Source: Phocoena phocoena (taxonomy: Eukaryota; Chordata; Mammalia; Artiodactyla; Phocoenidae). Taken from it: a stretch of 64,000 nucleotides of DNA. The DNA lies in contig NC_089240.1 in NCBI RefSeq assembly GCF_963924675.1, forward strand, positions 116,007,680-116,071,679, written 5' to 3'. Position 1 is the first letter of the stretch, and each line of letters opens with the position of its first letter. Below are positions 33,621 through 44,590 of this stretch, piece after piece. The position numbers and the translations under genes were made by a program. A model generated the notes under the pieces. The model worked only from the letters and a program-made list of their open reading frames with translations, was not told where the DNA came from and did not search any database.

Positions 33621-36600
33621 GTGTAACTCTCTCACTTTGTGAAAACCTCCTTCCCTTCTTTAACCCCTATTTTCTCAGTCAGGATGGTTAGTGTCTGCTT
33701 CCTACACTCTCCCCCGTCAGGTGATGCTTTGAAATTCTAAAATGTTCTAACACTAACACTTCTGTGCTATGTGTCAGCACTTCACATCAACTTGAAACTG
33801 CCACTGAGTCTGGGAGCACACATGAAGGATTTCTCTGTGATTAGTTCCACAAAGGAAATCAATTGTGCTGCAGCCCAGCACCTGTGGGTCAGCTTTGCTT
33901 GCAGAATATCCTCTTGCCTGTGAAGTGCAAAAGGACATGTAATGGCCAGGATTTCTAGCTGTAGCTGTGGTTGGGTTAGTTCTTAACTCTTTTCTTACAT
34001 CTGCACAGTGCATGCAGATCTCCTAGCCACCATCCCACCCTTAAACACAGCTTGAGATACTGTAACAATCGTTGCTACTTCGGAAGCCACCAAATATACA
34101 TGCCTTAGTTTGTGTTGGAGGGTAAGCTCCAGGAGTAGTGAGACACAGCAAAGACCTCCTCAATTTAGTAGTCAAAACACAAAACATTGGCTTTGGCCAA
34201 TCCTAAGAAGTAAATTGTCAGTAAGATCACCTTTTTTAATTTTAAAATTTTATTTATTTTTTTATACAGCAGGTTCTTAGTAGTTATCCATTTTATACAT
34301 ATTAGTGTATATATGTCAGTCCAATCCCCCAATTCATCACACCCCCAGCCCCCCTCCGCCACTTTCCCCCTTGGTGTCCATACGTTTGTTCTCTACATCT
34401 GTGTCTCAATTTCTGCCCTGCAAACCAGTTCATCGGTACCATTTTTCTAGGTTGCACATACATGCGTTAACATACGATACTTATTTTTCTCTTTCTGACT
34501 TGCTTCACTCTGTATGACACTCTCTAGATCCATCCATGTCTCTACAAATGACCCAATTTCGTTCCTTTTTATGGCTGAGTAATATTCCATTGTATATATG
34601 TACCACATCTTCTTCATCTGTTCGTCTGTCGATGGGCATTTAGGTTGCTTCCGTGTCCTGGCTATTGTAAATAGTGCTGCAGTGAACATTGGGGTGCATG
34701 TGTCTTTTTGAATTATGGTTTTCTCTGGGTATATGCCCAGTACTGGGATTGCTGGGTCATTAGGTAATTCCATTTTTAGTTTTTTAAGGAACCTCCATAC
34801 TGTTCTCCATAGTGGCTGTATCAATTTACATTCCCACCAACAGTGCAAGAGGGTTCCCTTTTCTCCATACCCTCTCCAGCATTTGTTGTTTGTAGATTTT
34901 CTGATGATGCCCATTGTAACTGGTGTGAGGTGATACCTCATTGTAGTTTTGATTTGCATTTCTCTAATAATTAGTGATGTTGAGCAGCTTTTCATGAGCT
35001 TCTTGGTCATCTGTATGTCTTCTTTGGAGAAATGTCTGTTTAGGTCTTCTACCCATTTTTGGACTGGGTTGTTTGTTTTGTGATATTGAGCTGCATGAGC
35101 TCTTTATATATTTTGGAGATTAATCCTTTGTCCGTTGATTTGTTTGCAAATATTTTCTCCCATTCTGAGGGTTGTCTTTTCGTCCTGTTTGTAGTTTCCT
35201 TTGCTGTGCAAAAGCTTTGAAGTTTCATTAGGTCCCATTTGTTTATTTTTGTTTTTATTTCCATTTCTCTAGGAGGTGGATCAAAAAAGATCATGCTGTG
35301 ATTTATGTCAAAGAGTGTTCTTCCTATGTTTTCCTCTAAGAGTTTGATAGTGTCTGGTCTTACATTTAGGTCTCTAATCCATTTTGAGTTTATTTTTATG
35401 TATGGTGTAGGGAATGTTCAAATTTCATTCTTTTACATGTAGCTGTCCAGTTTACCCAGCACCACTTACTAAAGAGGCTGTCTTTTCTCCATTGAATATC
35501 CTTGCCTCCTGTGTCATAGATTAGTTGACCATAGGTGCATAGATTTATCTCTGGGCTTTCGATCCTGTTCCATTGATCTGTATTTCTGTTTTTGTGCCCG
35601 TACCGTATTGTCTTGGTTACTGTAGCTTTGTAGTATAGTCTGAAGTCAGGGAGTCTGATTCCTCCAGCTCGGTTTTTTTTTCCCTCAAGACTGCTTTGGC
35701 TGTTTGGGGTCTTCTTTGTCTCCATACGAATTTAAAATTTTTTGTTCTAGTTCTGGAAAAAAATGCCACTGGTAATTTGATAGAGATTGCTTTGAATCTG
35801 TAGATTGCTTTGGGTAGTATAGTCATTTTCACAATATTGATTCTTCCAATACAAGAACGTGGTATATCTCTCCATCTGTTTGTATCATCTTTAATTTCTT
35901 TCATCAGTGTCTTATAGTTTTCTGCATACAGGTCTTTTTTCTCCCTAGGTAGGTTTATTCCTAGCTATTTTATTCTTTTTGTTGCAATGGTAAATGGGAT
36001 TGTTTCCTTAATTTCTCTTTCTGATCTTTTGTTGCTATTGTATAGGAATGCAAGAGATTTCTGTGCATTAATTTTGTATGCTGAAACTTTACCAAATTCA
36101 TTGATTAGCTCCAGTAGTTTTCTGGTGGCGTCTTTAGGATTCTCTATGTATAGTATCATGTCATCTGCAAACAGTGACAGTTTTACTTCTTCTCTTCTAA
36201 TTTGTATTCCTTTTATTTTTTTTTCTTCTCTGATTGCTGTGGCTAGGACTTCTAAAACTATGTTGAATAATAGTGGTGAGAGTGGACATCCTTGTCTTCT
36301 TCCTGATCTTAGAGGAAATGCTTTCAGTTTTTCACCATTGAGAATGATGTTTGTTGTGGATATATCGTATATGGCCTTTATTATGTTGAGGTAGGTTCCC
36401 TCTATGCCCACTTACTGGAGAGTTTTTATTATAAATGGGTGTTGAAGTTTGTGAAAACCTTTTTCTGCATCTACTGAGATGATCATATGGTTTTACTGCT
36501 TCAATTTGTTAATATGGTGTATCACATTGATTGATCTGTGTATATTGAAGAATCCTTGCATCCCTGGGATAAATCCCACTTGATCATGGTGTATGATCCT

Positions 36601-37838
36601 CTTAATGTGTTGTTGGATTCTGTTTGCTAGTATTTTATTGAGGATTTTTGCACCTATATTCATGAGTGATATTGGTCTGTAATTTTCTTTTTTTGAAGTA
36701 TCTTTGTCTGGTTTGGGTATCAGGGTGATGGTGACCTCATAGTGAGTTTGCGAGGGTTCCTTCCTCTGCAATTTTTTGCAAGAGTTTGAGAAGGATGGGT
36801 GTTAGCTCTTCTCTAAATGTTTGATAGAATTCACCTGTGAAGCCATCTGGTCCTGGACTTCTGTTTGTTGGAAGATTTTTAATCACACTTTCAATTTCGT
36901 TACTTGTGATTGGTCTGTTCATATTTTCTATTACTTCCTGGTTCATTCTTGGAAGGTTATACCTTTCTAAGAATTTGTCCATTTCTTCCAGGTTGTCTGT
37001 TTTATTGGCATAGAGTTGCTTGTAATAGTCTCTTAGGATGCTTTGTATTTCTGAGGTGTCTGTTGTAACTTCTCCTTTTTCATTTCTTCTTTTATTGATT
37101 TGAATCCTCTTCCTCTTTTTCTCCATGAGTCTGGCTAAATGTTTATCAATTTTGTTTATCTTCTCAGAGAACCAGCTTTTAGTTTTATTGATCTTTGCTA
37201 TTATTTCCTTTGTTTCTATTTCATGTATTTCTGCTCTGATCTTTATGATTTCTTTCCTTCTGCTAACTTTCAGTTTTGTTTGTTCTTCTTTCTCTAGTTC
37301 CTTTAGGTGTATGGTTAGATTGTTTATTTGAGATGTTTGTTTCTTGAGGTAGGATTGTATTGTTATAAACTTCCCTCTCAGAACTGCTTTTGCTGCATCC
37401 CATAGGTTTTGGATCGTCATGTTTTCATTTTCATTGGTCTAGGTATTTTTTGATTTCGTCTTTGATTTCTTCAGTGATCTCTTGGTTATTTAGTAACGTA
37501 TTGTTTAGCCTCCATGTGTTTGTGTTTTTTATGGGTTTTTTTCCCTGTAATTGATTTCTAATCTCACAGTGTTGTGGTCAGAAAAGATGCTTGATATGAT
37601 TTCAATTTTCTTAAATTTACTGAGGCTTGATTTGTGATACAAGATGATCTATACTGGAAAATGTACTGTGCGCACCTGAGAAGAAAGTGTAATCTGCTGT
37701 TTTTGAATGGAATGTCCTGTAAATATCAATTAAGTCTATCTGGTCTACTGTGTCATTTAAAGCTTGTGTTTCCTTATTAATTTTCTGTCTGGGTGATCTG
37801 TTCATTGGTGTAAATGAGGTGTTTAAAGTCCCTGACCA

Positions 37839-38022
37839 GGGCTTCCCTTGTGGCGCAGTGGTTGAGAGTCCGCATGCCGATGCAGGGGACATGGGTTCAT
37901 GCCCCGGTCTGGGAGGATCCCACATGCCATGGAGTGGCTGGGTCAGTGAGCCATGGAGCTTGTGCTCAGCAATGGGAGAGACCACAGCAGTGAGAGGCCT
38001 GCATACCACAAAAAAAAAAAAA
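37839..38022 (+). mobile_element. CHR-type SINE, copy 5 (inside L1 ORF2)
   Basis: Plus strand, opposite to the host L1. Starts ggcttcccttgtggcg and ends in an A tract. A perfect 14-bp TSD flanks it (37825-37838 and 38023-38036). It is shorter than its relatives: about 20-25 bases are missing in the 'ctgagcctgcgcgtccggagcc' region (near 37955-37965), and it carries many CpG-decay changes. This suggests an older copy than copy 6. Confidence 0.96.
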
Positions 38023-38255
38023 AAAGTCCCTGACCATTATTGTGTCACTGTCAATTTCCTCTTTTATAGCTGTTAGCAGTCGCCTTATGTATTGAGGTGC
38101 TCCTGTGTTGGGTGCATATATATTTATATTTTTTATATCTTCTTCTTGGATTGATCCCTTGATCATTATGTAGTATCCTTTCTTGTCTCTTGTAACATTC
38201 TTTATTTTAAAGTCTATTTTATCTGATATGAGTATTGCTACTCCAGCTTTCTTTT

Positions 38256-38469
38256 TTTTTTTTTTTTTTTTTTTTTGCGGTACGTGGGCCTCTCACTGTT
38301 GTGGCCTCTCCTGTTGCGGAGCACAGGCTCCGGACGCGCAGGCTCAGTGGGCCATGGCTCACGGGCCTAGTTGCTCCGCGGCATGTGGGATCTTCCCAGA
38401 CCGGGGCACGAACCCATGTCCCCTGCATCGGCAGGCAGACTCTCAACCACTGCGCCACCAGGGAAGCCC
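38256..38469 (-). mobile_element. CHR-type SINE, copy 6 (inside L1 ORF2)
   Basis: Minus strand. A long T tract (38252-38276), then the full body with well-preserved CpGs ('ccggacgcgcagg'), ending 'gggaagcc'. A perfect 15-bp TSD flanks it (38241-38255 and 38470-38484). The long homopolymer tail and low decay suggest a relatively recent insertion. Confidence 0.97.
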
Positions 38470-38744
38470 CTCCAGCTTTCTTTTGATTTCCATTTGCATG
38501 GAATATCTTTTTCCATCCCCTCATTTTCAGTCTGTACGTGTCCCTAGGTCTGAAGTGTATCTCTTTTAGACAGCATATATATGGGTCTTGTTTTTGTATC
38601 CATTCAGTGAGCCTGTGTCTTTTGGTTGGAGCATTTAATCCATTCACGTTTAAGGTAATTATTGATATGTATGTTCCTATTACCATATTCTTAATTGTTT
38701 TGGGTTTGTTTTTGTAGGTCCTTTACTTCTCTTGTGTTTCCCAC

Positions 38745-39655
38745 TTAGAGAAGTTCCTTTAGCATTTGTTGTAGAGCTGGTTTGGTGGTGCTGAATTCTC
38801 TTAGCTTTTGCTTGTCTGTAAAGCTTTTGATTTCTCTGTCGAATCTGAATGAGATCCTTGCCAGGTAGAGTAATCTTGGTTGTAGGTTCCTCCCTTTCAT
38901 CACTTTAAATATGGCATGCCACTCCCTTCTGGCTTGTAGAGTTTCTGCTGAGAAATCAGCTGTTAACCTTATGGGAGTTTCCTTGTATGTTACTTGTTGT
39001 TTTTCCCTTGCTACTTTCAATAATTTTTCTTTGTCTTCAATTTTTGTCAATTTGATTACTTTGTGTCTCTGCGTGTTTCTCCTTGGGTTTATCCTGCCTG
39101 GGACTCTGAGCTTCCTCGACTTGGGTAGCTATTTCCTTTCCCACGTTAGGGAAGTTTTCGGCTATAATCTCTTCAAATATTTTCTCAGGTCCTTTCTCTC
39201 TCTCTTCTCCTTCTGGGACCTGTATAATGCGAATGTTATTGCATTTAATGTTGTTCCAGAGGTCTCTTAGGCTGTCTTCATTTCTTTTAATTTCTTTTTC
39301 TTTATTGTGTTCCGCAGCAGTGAATTCCACCATTCTGTGTTCCAGGTCACTTATCCATTCTTCTGCCTCATTTATTGTGCTATTGATTCCTTCTAGTGTA
39401 TTTTTCATTTCAGTTATTGTATTGTTCATCTCTGTTTGTTCTTTAATTCTTCTAGGTCTTTGTTAAACATTTCTTGCATCTTCTCCATATTTGCCTCCAT
39501 TCTTTTTACAAGCTCCTGAATCATCTTCACTATCATTATTCTGAATTCTTTTTCTGGAAGGTTGCCTATCTCCACTTCATTTAGTTGTTTTTCTGGGGTT
39601 TTATCTTGTTCCTTCATCTGGTATATAGCCCTCTGCCTTTTCGTCTTGTCTATCC
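38745..39655 (-). pseudogene. L1 ORF1 pseudogene (RNA-binding chaperone)
   Basis: ORF1 protein is a trimeric coiled-coil RNA-binding protein that packages L1 RNA. Three overlapping frames cover it: an N-terminal charged segment with a NLPEKEF-type motif (39617-39426), a coiled-coil plus RRM part with EDSLRDLW and VPEGEEREKG (39429-39037), and the C-terminal domain with ADFSAETLQARREW (39050-38745). The frame shifts twice, near 39428 and 39045, so no intact protein is possible. The expected start codon lies slightly upstream of 39617 and I cannot place it exactly. Confidence 0.92.
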
Positions 39656-39659
39656 TTCT

Positions 39660-40552
39660 GTAAATGTGGTTTTTGTTCCACAGGCTGTAGGATTGTAGTT
39701 CTTCTTGCTTGTGCTCTCTGCTCTCTGGTGTATGAGGCTATCTAAGAGGCTTGTGGAAGTTTCCTGATGGGAGGGACTGGTGGTTGGTAGAGTTGGCTGT
39801 TGCTCTGGTGGGCAGAGCTCAGTAAAACTTTAATCCACTTGTCTGTGGGGCTGGGTTCTCCCCCTGTTGGTTGTTTGGCCTGAGGTGACCCGGTACTGGA
39901 GCCTACCCGAGCTCTTTGGTCGGGCTACTGACAGACTCTGGGAGGGCTCACACCAAGGAGTACTTCCCAGAACTTCTGCTGCCAGTTTCCTTGTTGTCAT
40001 GGTGAGACACAGCCACCCCCCCCCCCCCCCCCCGCAGGAAACCCTCCAACACTAGCAGGTAGGTCTGGTTCACTCTCCTGTGGGGTCATTGCTCCTTCCC
40101 CTGGGTCCTGATATGCACACTACTTTGTGTGTGCCCTCCTAGAGTGGAGTCTCTCTTTCCCCCAGACCTGTCGACATCCTATAGTCAAATCCCTCTAGCC
40201 TTCAAAGTCTGATTCTCTAGGAATTCCTCCTCCCATTGCTGGACCCCCAGGTTAGAATGCTGATGTGGGGCTCAGAACCTTCACTCCAGTGGGTGGACTT
40301 CTGTGGTATAAGTGTTCTCCAGTTTTTGAGTCACCCACCCAGCAGTTATGGGATTTGATTTTATTATGACTGTACCCTTCCTACCATCTCACTGTGGCTT
40401 CTCCTTTGTCTTTGGATGTGGGGTATCTTTTTTGGTGAGTTCCAGTGTCTTCTTGTTGATTATTGTTCAGCAGTTAGTTGTGATGCCTGTGCTCTTGCAC
40501 GAGGGGGTGAGAGCACATCCTTCTACTCTGCCATCTTGAACCAAATCACCTC
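39660..40552 (-). promoter_or_regulatory. L1 5' UTR (internal promoter region)
   Basis: GC-richer than the rest of the L1. It ends with the antisense of ggttcaagatggcagagtag at 40524-40543. The 'gccatcttg' at 40530-40538 is a YY1-type site; in other L1s this position directs pol II initiation (established knowledge). A C18 run lies at 40016-40033. Whether any promoter activity remains cannot be judged. Confidence 0.75.
40016..40033. repeat. C18 homopolymer (G18 on the L1 sense strand)
   Basis: Eighteen consecutive C in the L1 5' UTR. Such runs are prone to slippage and assembly error, and the G strand could fold into quadruplex-like forms. Confidence 0.9.
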
Positions 40553-40617
40553 AATAAGATCATCTTGAAAAGAGAAATTGCTCCCTATATTTTCATATTT
40601 CTGTACTCTCTCATTCA

Positions 40618-40649
40618 ACACACACATACTCTCTCCCTCACTCTGTGTC

Positions 40650-40727
<78 letters not shown>
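40618..40727. repeat. compound microsatellite (TCTG)n-(TC)n-(CA)n
   Basis: 'ctgtctgtctgtc' passes into about nine TC/CT units, then about 23 CA units. It lies between two L1s, just upstream of the full-length L1's 5' end. Confidence 0.95.
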
Positions 40728-40807
40728 TTCCCTTTTAGAACTGAAACCTTCCTGAGTTGTCCCTCAGTAATCTCTTCCTCCAACCAACTTATTGTCCAAA
40801 TCATATT

Positions 40808-41474
40808 GTTCTCCATAGTGGCTGTATCAATTTACATTCTCACCAACAGTGCACAGAGTTCCCATTTCTCCACACCCTCTCTAGCATTTATTGTTTGTAG
40901 ATTTTCTGTTGATGGCATTCTAACTGGTGTGAGGTGATGCCTCGTTGTAGTTTTGATTTGCATTTCTCTAATAACTAGTGATGTTGAACATCTTTTCATG
41001 TGTTTGTTGGCCATCTGTATGTCTTCTTTGTAGAAATGTCTATTTAGGTCTTCCGCCCATTTTTTGATTGGGTTGTTTGTTTTTTTGATATTGAGCTGTG
41101 TGAGCTGCTTGTAAATTTTCAAGATTAATCCTTTGTCCATTGCTTCGTTTGCAAATACGTTCTTCCATTCTGAGGGTTGTCTTTTCGTCTTATTTATGGT
41201 TTCCTTTGCTGTGCAACAGCTTTTGTTTCATTAGGTCCTATTTGTTTAGTTTTGTTTTTATTTCCATTTCTCTAGGAGGTGCGTCAAAAAGGATCTTGCT
41301 GTGATTTATGTCATAGAGTGTTCTGCCTATGTTTTCCTCTAAGAGTTTTATAGTTTCTGGCCTTACATTTAGGTCTTTAATCCATTTTGAGTTTATTTTT
41401 GTGTATGGTGTTAGAGAATTTTTAAATTTCATTCTTTTACATGTAGGTGTCCAGTTTTCCCAGCACCACTTATT
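40808..41474 (-). mobile_element. L1 ORF2 fragment, left part (host of a nested L1)
   Basis: Antisense ORF2 C-terminal region starting at 'ttctccatagtggctgtatc' and reading upstream to 'cagcaccacttatt'. It lacks the ORF2 terminus and 3' UTR, which is unusual because L1 insertion starts at the 3' end. It continues at 42975 after a nested insertion. Confidence 0.93.
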
Positions 41475-42974
41475 TTTTCCTTTTTTAACATCTTTATTGG
41501 AGTATATTTGGTTTACAATGGTGTGGTAGTTTCTGTTTTACAAGAAAGTGAATCAGTTATACATATACATATGTCCCCATATCTCTTCCTTCTTGTGTCT
41601 CCCTTCCTCCCACCCTCCCGATCCCACCCCCTCTAGGTGGTCACAAAGCACCGAGCTGATCTCCCAGTGCTATGCGGCTGCTTCCCACTAGCTATCTATT
41701 TTACGTTTGGTAGTGTATATATGTCCATGCCACTCTCTCACTTTGTCCCAGCTTACCCTTCCCCCTCCCCATATCCTCAAGTCCATTCTCTAGTAGGTCT
41801 GTGTCTTTATTCCCGTCCTGCCGCTAGGTTCTTCAGAACCTTTTTTTTTTAAGATTCCATATATATGTGTTAGCATACTTTATTTTATTTCTCTTTCTGA
41901 CTTACTTCACTCTGTATGACAGACTCTAGGTCCATCCACCTCACTACAAATAACTCAATTTCATTTCTTTTTATGGCTGAGTAATATTCCATTGTATATA
42001 TGTGCCACATCTTCTTTATCCATTCATCTGTTGATGAACACTTAGGTTGCTTCCATGTCTTGGCTATTGTAATTAGAGCTGCAATGAACATTTTGGTACA
42101 TGACTTTTTGAATTATGGTTTTCTCAGGGTATATGCCCAGTCGTGGGATTGCTGGGTCATACGGTAATTCTATTTTTAGATTTTTAAGGAACCTCCATAC
42201 TGTTCTCCATAGTTGGCTGTATCAATTTACATTCCCACCAACAGTGCAAGAGGGTTCCCTTTTCTCCACACCCTCTCCAGCATTTATTGTTTGTAGATTT
42301 TTTGATGATAGCCATTCTGACTGGTGTGAGGTGATACCTCATTGTAGTTTTGATTTGCATTTCTCTAATGATTAATGATGTTGAGCATCCTTTCATGTGT
42401 TTGTTGGCAATCAGTATATCTTCTTTGGAGAAATATCTATTTAGGTGTTCTGCCCATTTTTGGATTGGGTTGTTTGTTTTTTTGATATTGAGCTGCATGT
42501 GTGCTGCTTATAAATTTTAGAGATTAATCCTTTGTCAGTTGATTCGTTTGTAAATATTTTCTCCCATTCTGAGGTTTATCTTTTTGTCTTGTTTATGGTT
42601 TCGTTTGCTGTGCAAAAGCTTTTAAGTTTCATTAGGTCCCATTTGTTTATTTTTGTTCTTATTTCCATTTCTCTAGGAGGTGGGTCAAAAAGGATCTTGC
42701 TGTGATTCATGTCATAGAGTGTTCTGCCTATGTTTTCCTCTAAGAGTTTGATAGTGTCTGGCCTTACATTTAGGTCTTTAATCTATCTTGAGTTTATTTT
42801 TGTGTATGGTGTTAGGGAGTGTTCTAGTTTCATTCTTTTACATGTAGCTGTCCAGTTTTCCCAGCACCACTTACTGAAGTGGCTGTCTTTTCTCCACTGT
42901 ATATTCTTGCCACCTCTATCAAAGATAAGGTGACCGTATGTGCGTGGGTTTATCTCTGGGCTTTGTATCCTGCA
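41475..42974 (-). mobile_element. 5'-truncated L1 nested inside another L1
   Basis: About 1.5 kb. A T-rich tail leads into the 3' UTR ('aacatctttattggag', 'ctccttcctcccaccctcc'-like text), then the ORF2 C-terminus (41885-42091 carries KQPKCSSTDEW and [10 protein letters not shown]) and upstream ORF2 to 42974. A perfect 14-bp TSD, cagcaccacttatt, occurs at 41461-41474 and 42975-42988. The 3' UTR matches the type seen at 20.3-21.1 kb. All frames are broken. Confidence 0.96.
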
Positions 42975-43505
42975 CAGCACCACTTATTGAAGAGGCTGTC
43001 TTTTCTCCATTGTATATTCTTGCCTCCTTTATCAAAAATAAGGTGACCGTATGTGCGTGGGTTTATCTCTGGACTTTCTATCCTGTTTCATTGATATATA
43101 TTTGTGTTTCTATGCCAGTACCGTACTGTCTTGATCACTGTAGCTTTGTAGGATAGTCTGAAGTCCAGGAGCCTGATTCCTCCAGCTATGTTTTTCTTTC
43201 TCAAGATTGCTTTGACTATTCGGCGTCTTTTGTGTTTCCATACAAATTGTGAAATTTTTTGTTCTAGTCCTGTGAAAAATGCCATTGGTAATTTGATAGG
43301 GATTGCACTGAATGTGTAGAGTGCTTTGGGTAATATATTCATTTTCTCAATGTTGATTCTTCCAGTCCAAAGACATAGTATATCTCTCCATCTGTTTTTA
43401 TCATCTTGAATTTCTTTCACCAGTGTCTTATAGTTTTCTGCATACAGGTCTTTTGCCTCTTTAGGTACGTTTATTCCTAGGTATTTTATTCTTTTTGTTA
43501 CAATG
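42975..43505 (-). mobile_element. L1 ORF2 fragment, right part
   Basis: Continues the host L1 from 'gaagaggctgtcttttctcc' upstream to 'attttattctttttgttacaatgg', where L1 similarity ends and an L2 begins. The 43088-43420 frame encodes a broken ORF2 segment downstream of the reverse-transcriptase core. Confidence 0.93.
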
Positions 43506-43507
43506 GT

Positions 43508-44263
43508 AGCATTCCTGTTTCTATTCTTAACCTTATATAGTCTATTTTATACACAGCTCCCAGAGAAATTCTTTTAAAACATGACATAGATTATGTTACT
43601 CCAGTGCTCCAAATTTTCTATTGTCTTACCGTTGTCCTTAGATAAAAATTATTTACTGTGACCTCCAGGGCTGTATGTAATCTGCCCAGTGCCTAGTCTT
43701 CAATCCCATTTTCTATGGTTTTCCCTTGTGTTCGCTAAGCTCCAGCCACGCTGGTCTTCTTTTTGATTCTCAAACATGCCAAGCTCGTTCCTAACTCAGG
43801 CCCTTTTTATCGGTTATTCTGATGTCTATCTGTCTGAAACTAACTGTCCACTGACTTTCTCATGTCTTGCTTGCTCACTTCACTCTGCTCTCAGCTCAAA
43901 TGAAATTCTGCATAGATCTTCACATGACTAAATCCTTCTCATCATGTGGGTCTCAGCTCAAGAATCATCTCAGAAAAGCCTGCTTTGAATGCCCTATCTA
44001 TATTAACTTTACAAATATTAAAAGTAAGTTAGTTGTTTTTGTGTTACTGTTTTATTGTCATTACATCACTGATAAGTATTTGAAATTTTCTTGCTTATTT
44101 ACTCCTTATTTATTGTCTTCGCAAACCCTCTTCTAGAATTTGCTTTCCGTGAAGACAGAGACTCTCTACCTTGTTAATTACTGCGTTTCTAGCACTTAGA
44201 ACAGTTTCTCATGCATAGTACATGTAGGTGTGCAATCAGTATTATTGAATGAATGAATGAATG
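43508..44263 (+). repeat. L2 LINE 3' region with (GAAT)n tail
   Basis: Sense L2 in order: 'tgctccaaattttctattg', 'gacctccagggctgtatgtaatc', 'cagctcaagaatcatctcag', 'gaagacagagactctc', 'gcacttagaacagtttctc', and a terminal ttgaatgaatgaatgaatg. Over 750 bp, it is the longest recognisable sense L2 in the window. Confidence 0.85.
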
Positions 44264-44590
44264 CTATGTAGGAGGTCCTGTCACATATAGAATTGATGAA
44301 GAAAGGAAATTAAGTTAACAAATGATATGAATAATGGATATGGATATGTTTTTATATCAAGGTGAGCGTTTCCTTCTGTATTAGTGAAATGTACCAGGAA
44401 TAGCCAGAGGAAAAGTGCAGTTGAAACTCACCACTGATAAAAGTCTTAAAAACTTCACCGCTATGGCATGCCAAAAGCTTTGAGTATTCCACCCACCTTG
44501 ACTGAAATCCTCCCTAAGGAGTGATAAGTTTCCTAGGGAGATTCCCCCAGTACGCTCTTTCATACCTCATCTGTCAAGTTCTAAAGAGAA
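44264..44590. other. unassigned sequence before the proviral remnant
   Basis: No certain repeat. It may include the start of the left LTR of the following ERV remnant, but I cannot place the boundary. Confidence 0.4.

Larger units (their letters stand above)
29410..34221. other. repeat-poor block with microsatellite and one L2 scrap
   Basis: Nearly 4.8 kb with only an (ATCT)n run (30799-30824) and a short antisense L2 fragment (33483-33620: 'cttgagcatctactatgtgg'). This is the longest block without recent insertions. No gene can be supported; one weak exon candidate (32452-32598) is discussed under findings. Confidence 0.55.
34447..38686 (-). pseudogene. L1 ORF2 pseudogene (endonuclease, reverse transcriptase, C-terminal domain)
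   Basis: ORF2 protein nicks target DNA with an APE-type endonuclease and reverse-transcribes L1 RNA at the nick. Here the endonuclease N-terminus begins at about 38686 with an ITLNVNGLNAPTKRHR-type start. A reverse-transcriptase block lies at 35965-36411, with [10 protein letters not shown] and the catalytic FADD box at 36160-36171. The C-terminal part (34447-35010) keeps CWW(E)CK-type and [10 protein letters not shown] motifs. F rather than Y precedes ADD; both occur in L1s. The frame changes repeatedly (segments at 37420-36737, 36771-36493, 35904-35617, 35725-35396, 35294-35049). CHR SINEs interrupt it at 37839-38022 and 38256-38469. Confidence 0.93.
34234..40552 (-). mobile_element. near full-length L1 retrotransposon, inactivated
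   Basis: About 6.3 kb including two later SINEs. In L1 sense order (high to low coordinates): 5' UTR 40552-39660, ORF1 39655-38745, ORF2 38686-34447, short 3' UTR and A-rich tail 34446-34234. The 5' terminus keeps the ggttcaagatggcagagtag start typical of complete mammalian L1s. Flanks 'taagatcacctt' (34222-34233) and 'taagatcatctt' (40555-40566) form a 12-bp TSD with one mismatch. ORF1 has at least two frame changes; ORF2 has several, plus two SINE insertions. It is therefore a fossil that cannot mobilise itself. Its 3' UTR differs from those at 20.3, 41.5 and 62.5 kb, so it is another subfamily. Confidence 0.96.

Noticed and set aside
40552..40808. The outer 40.8-43.5 kb L1 and the full-length L1 as one element
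   Set aside because: The full-length L1 has its own 5' terminus and TSD at 40552-40566, and non-L1 sequence with a microsatellite separates them.
40578..40937. 119-codon frame with SLSLSHTHTHTH repeats
   Set aside because: It is the compound microsatellite read through into L1 sequence.
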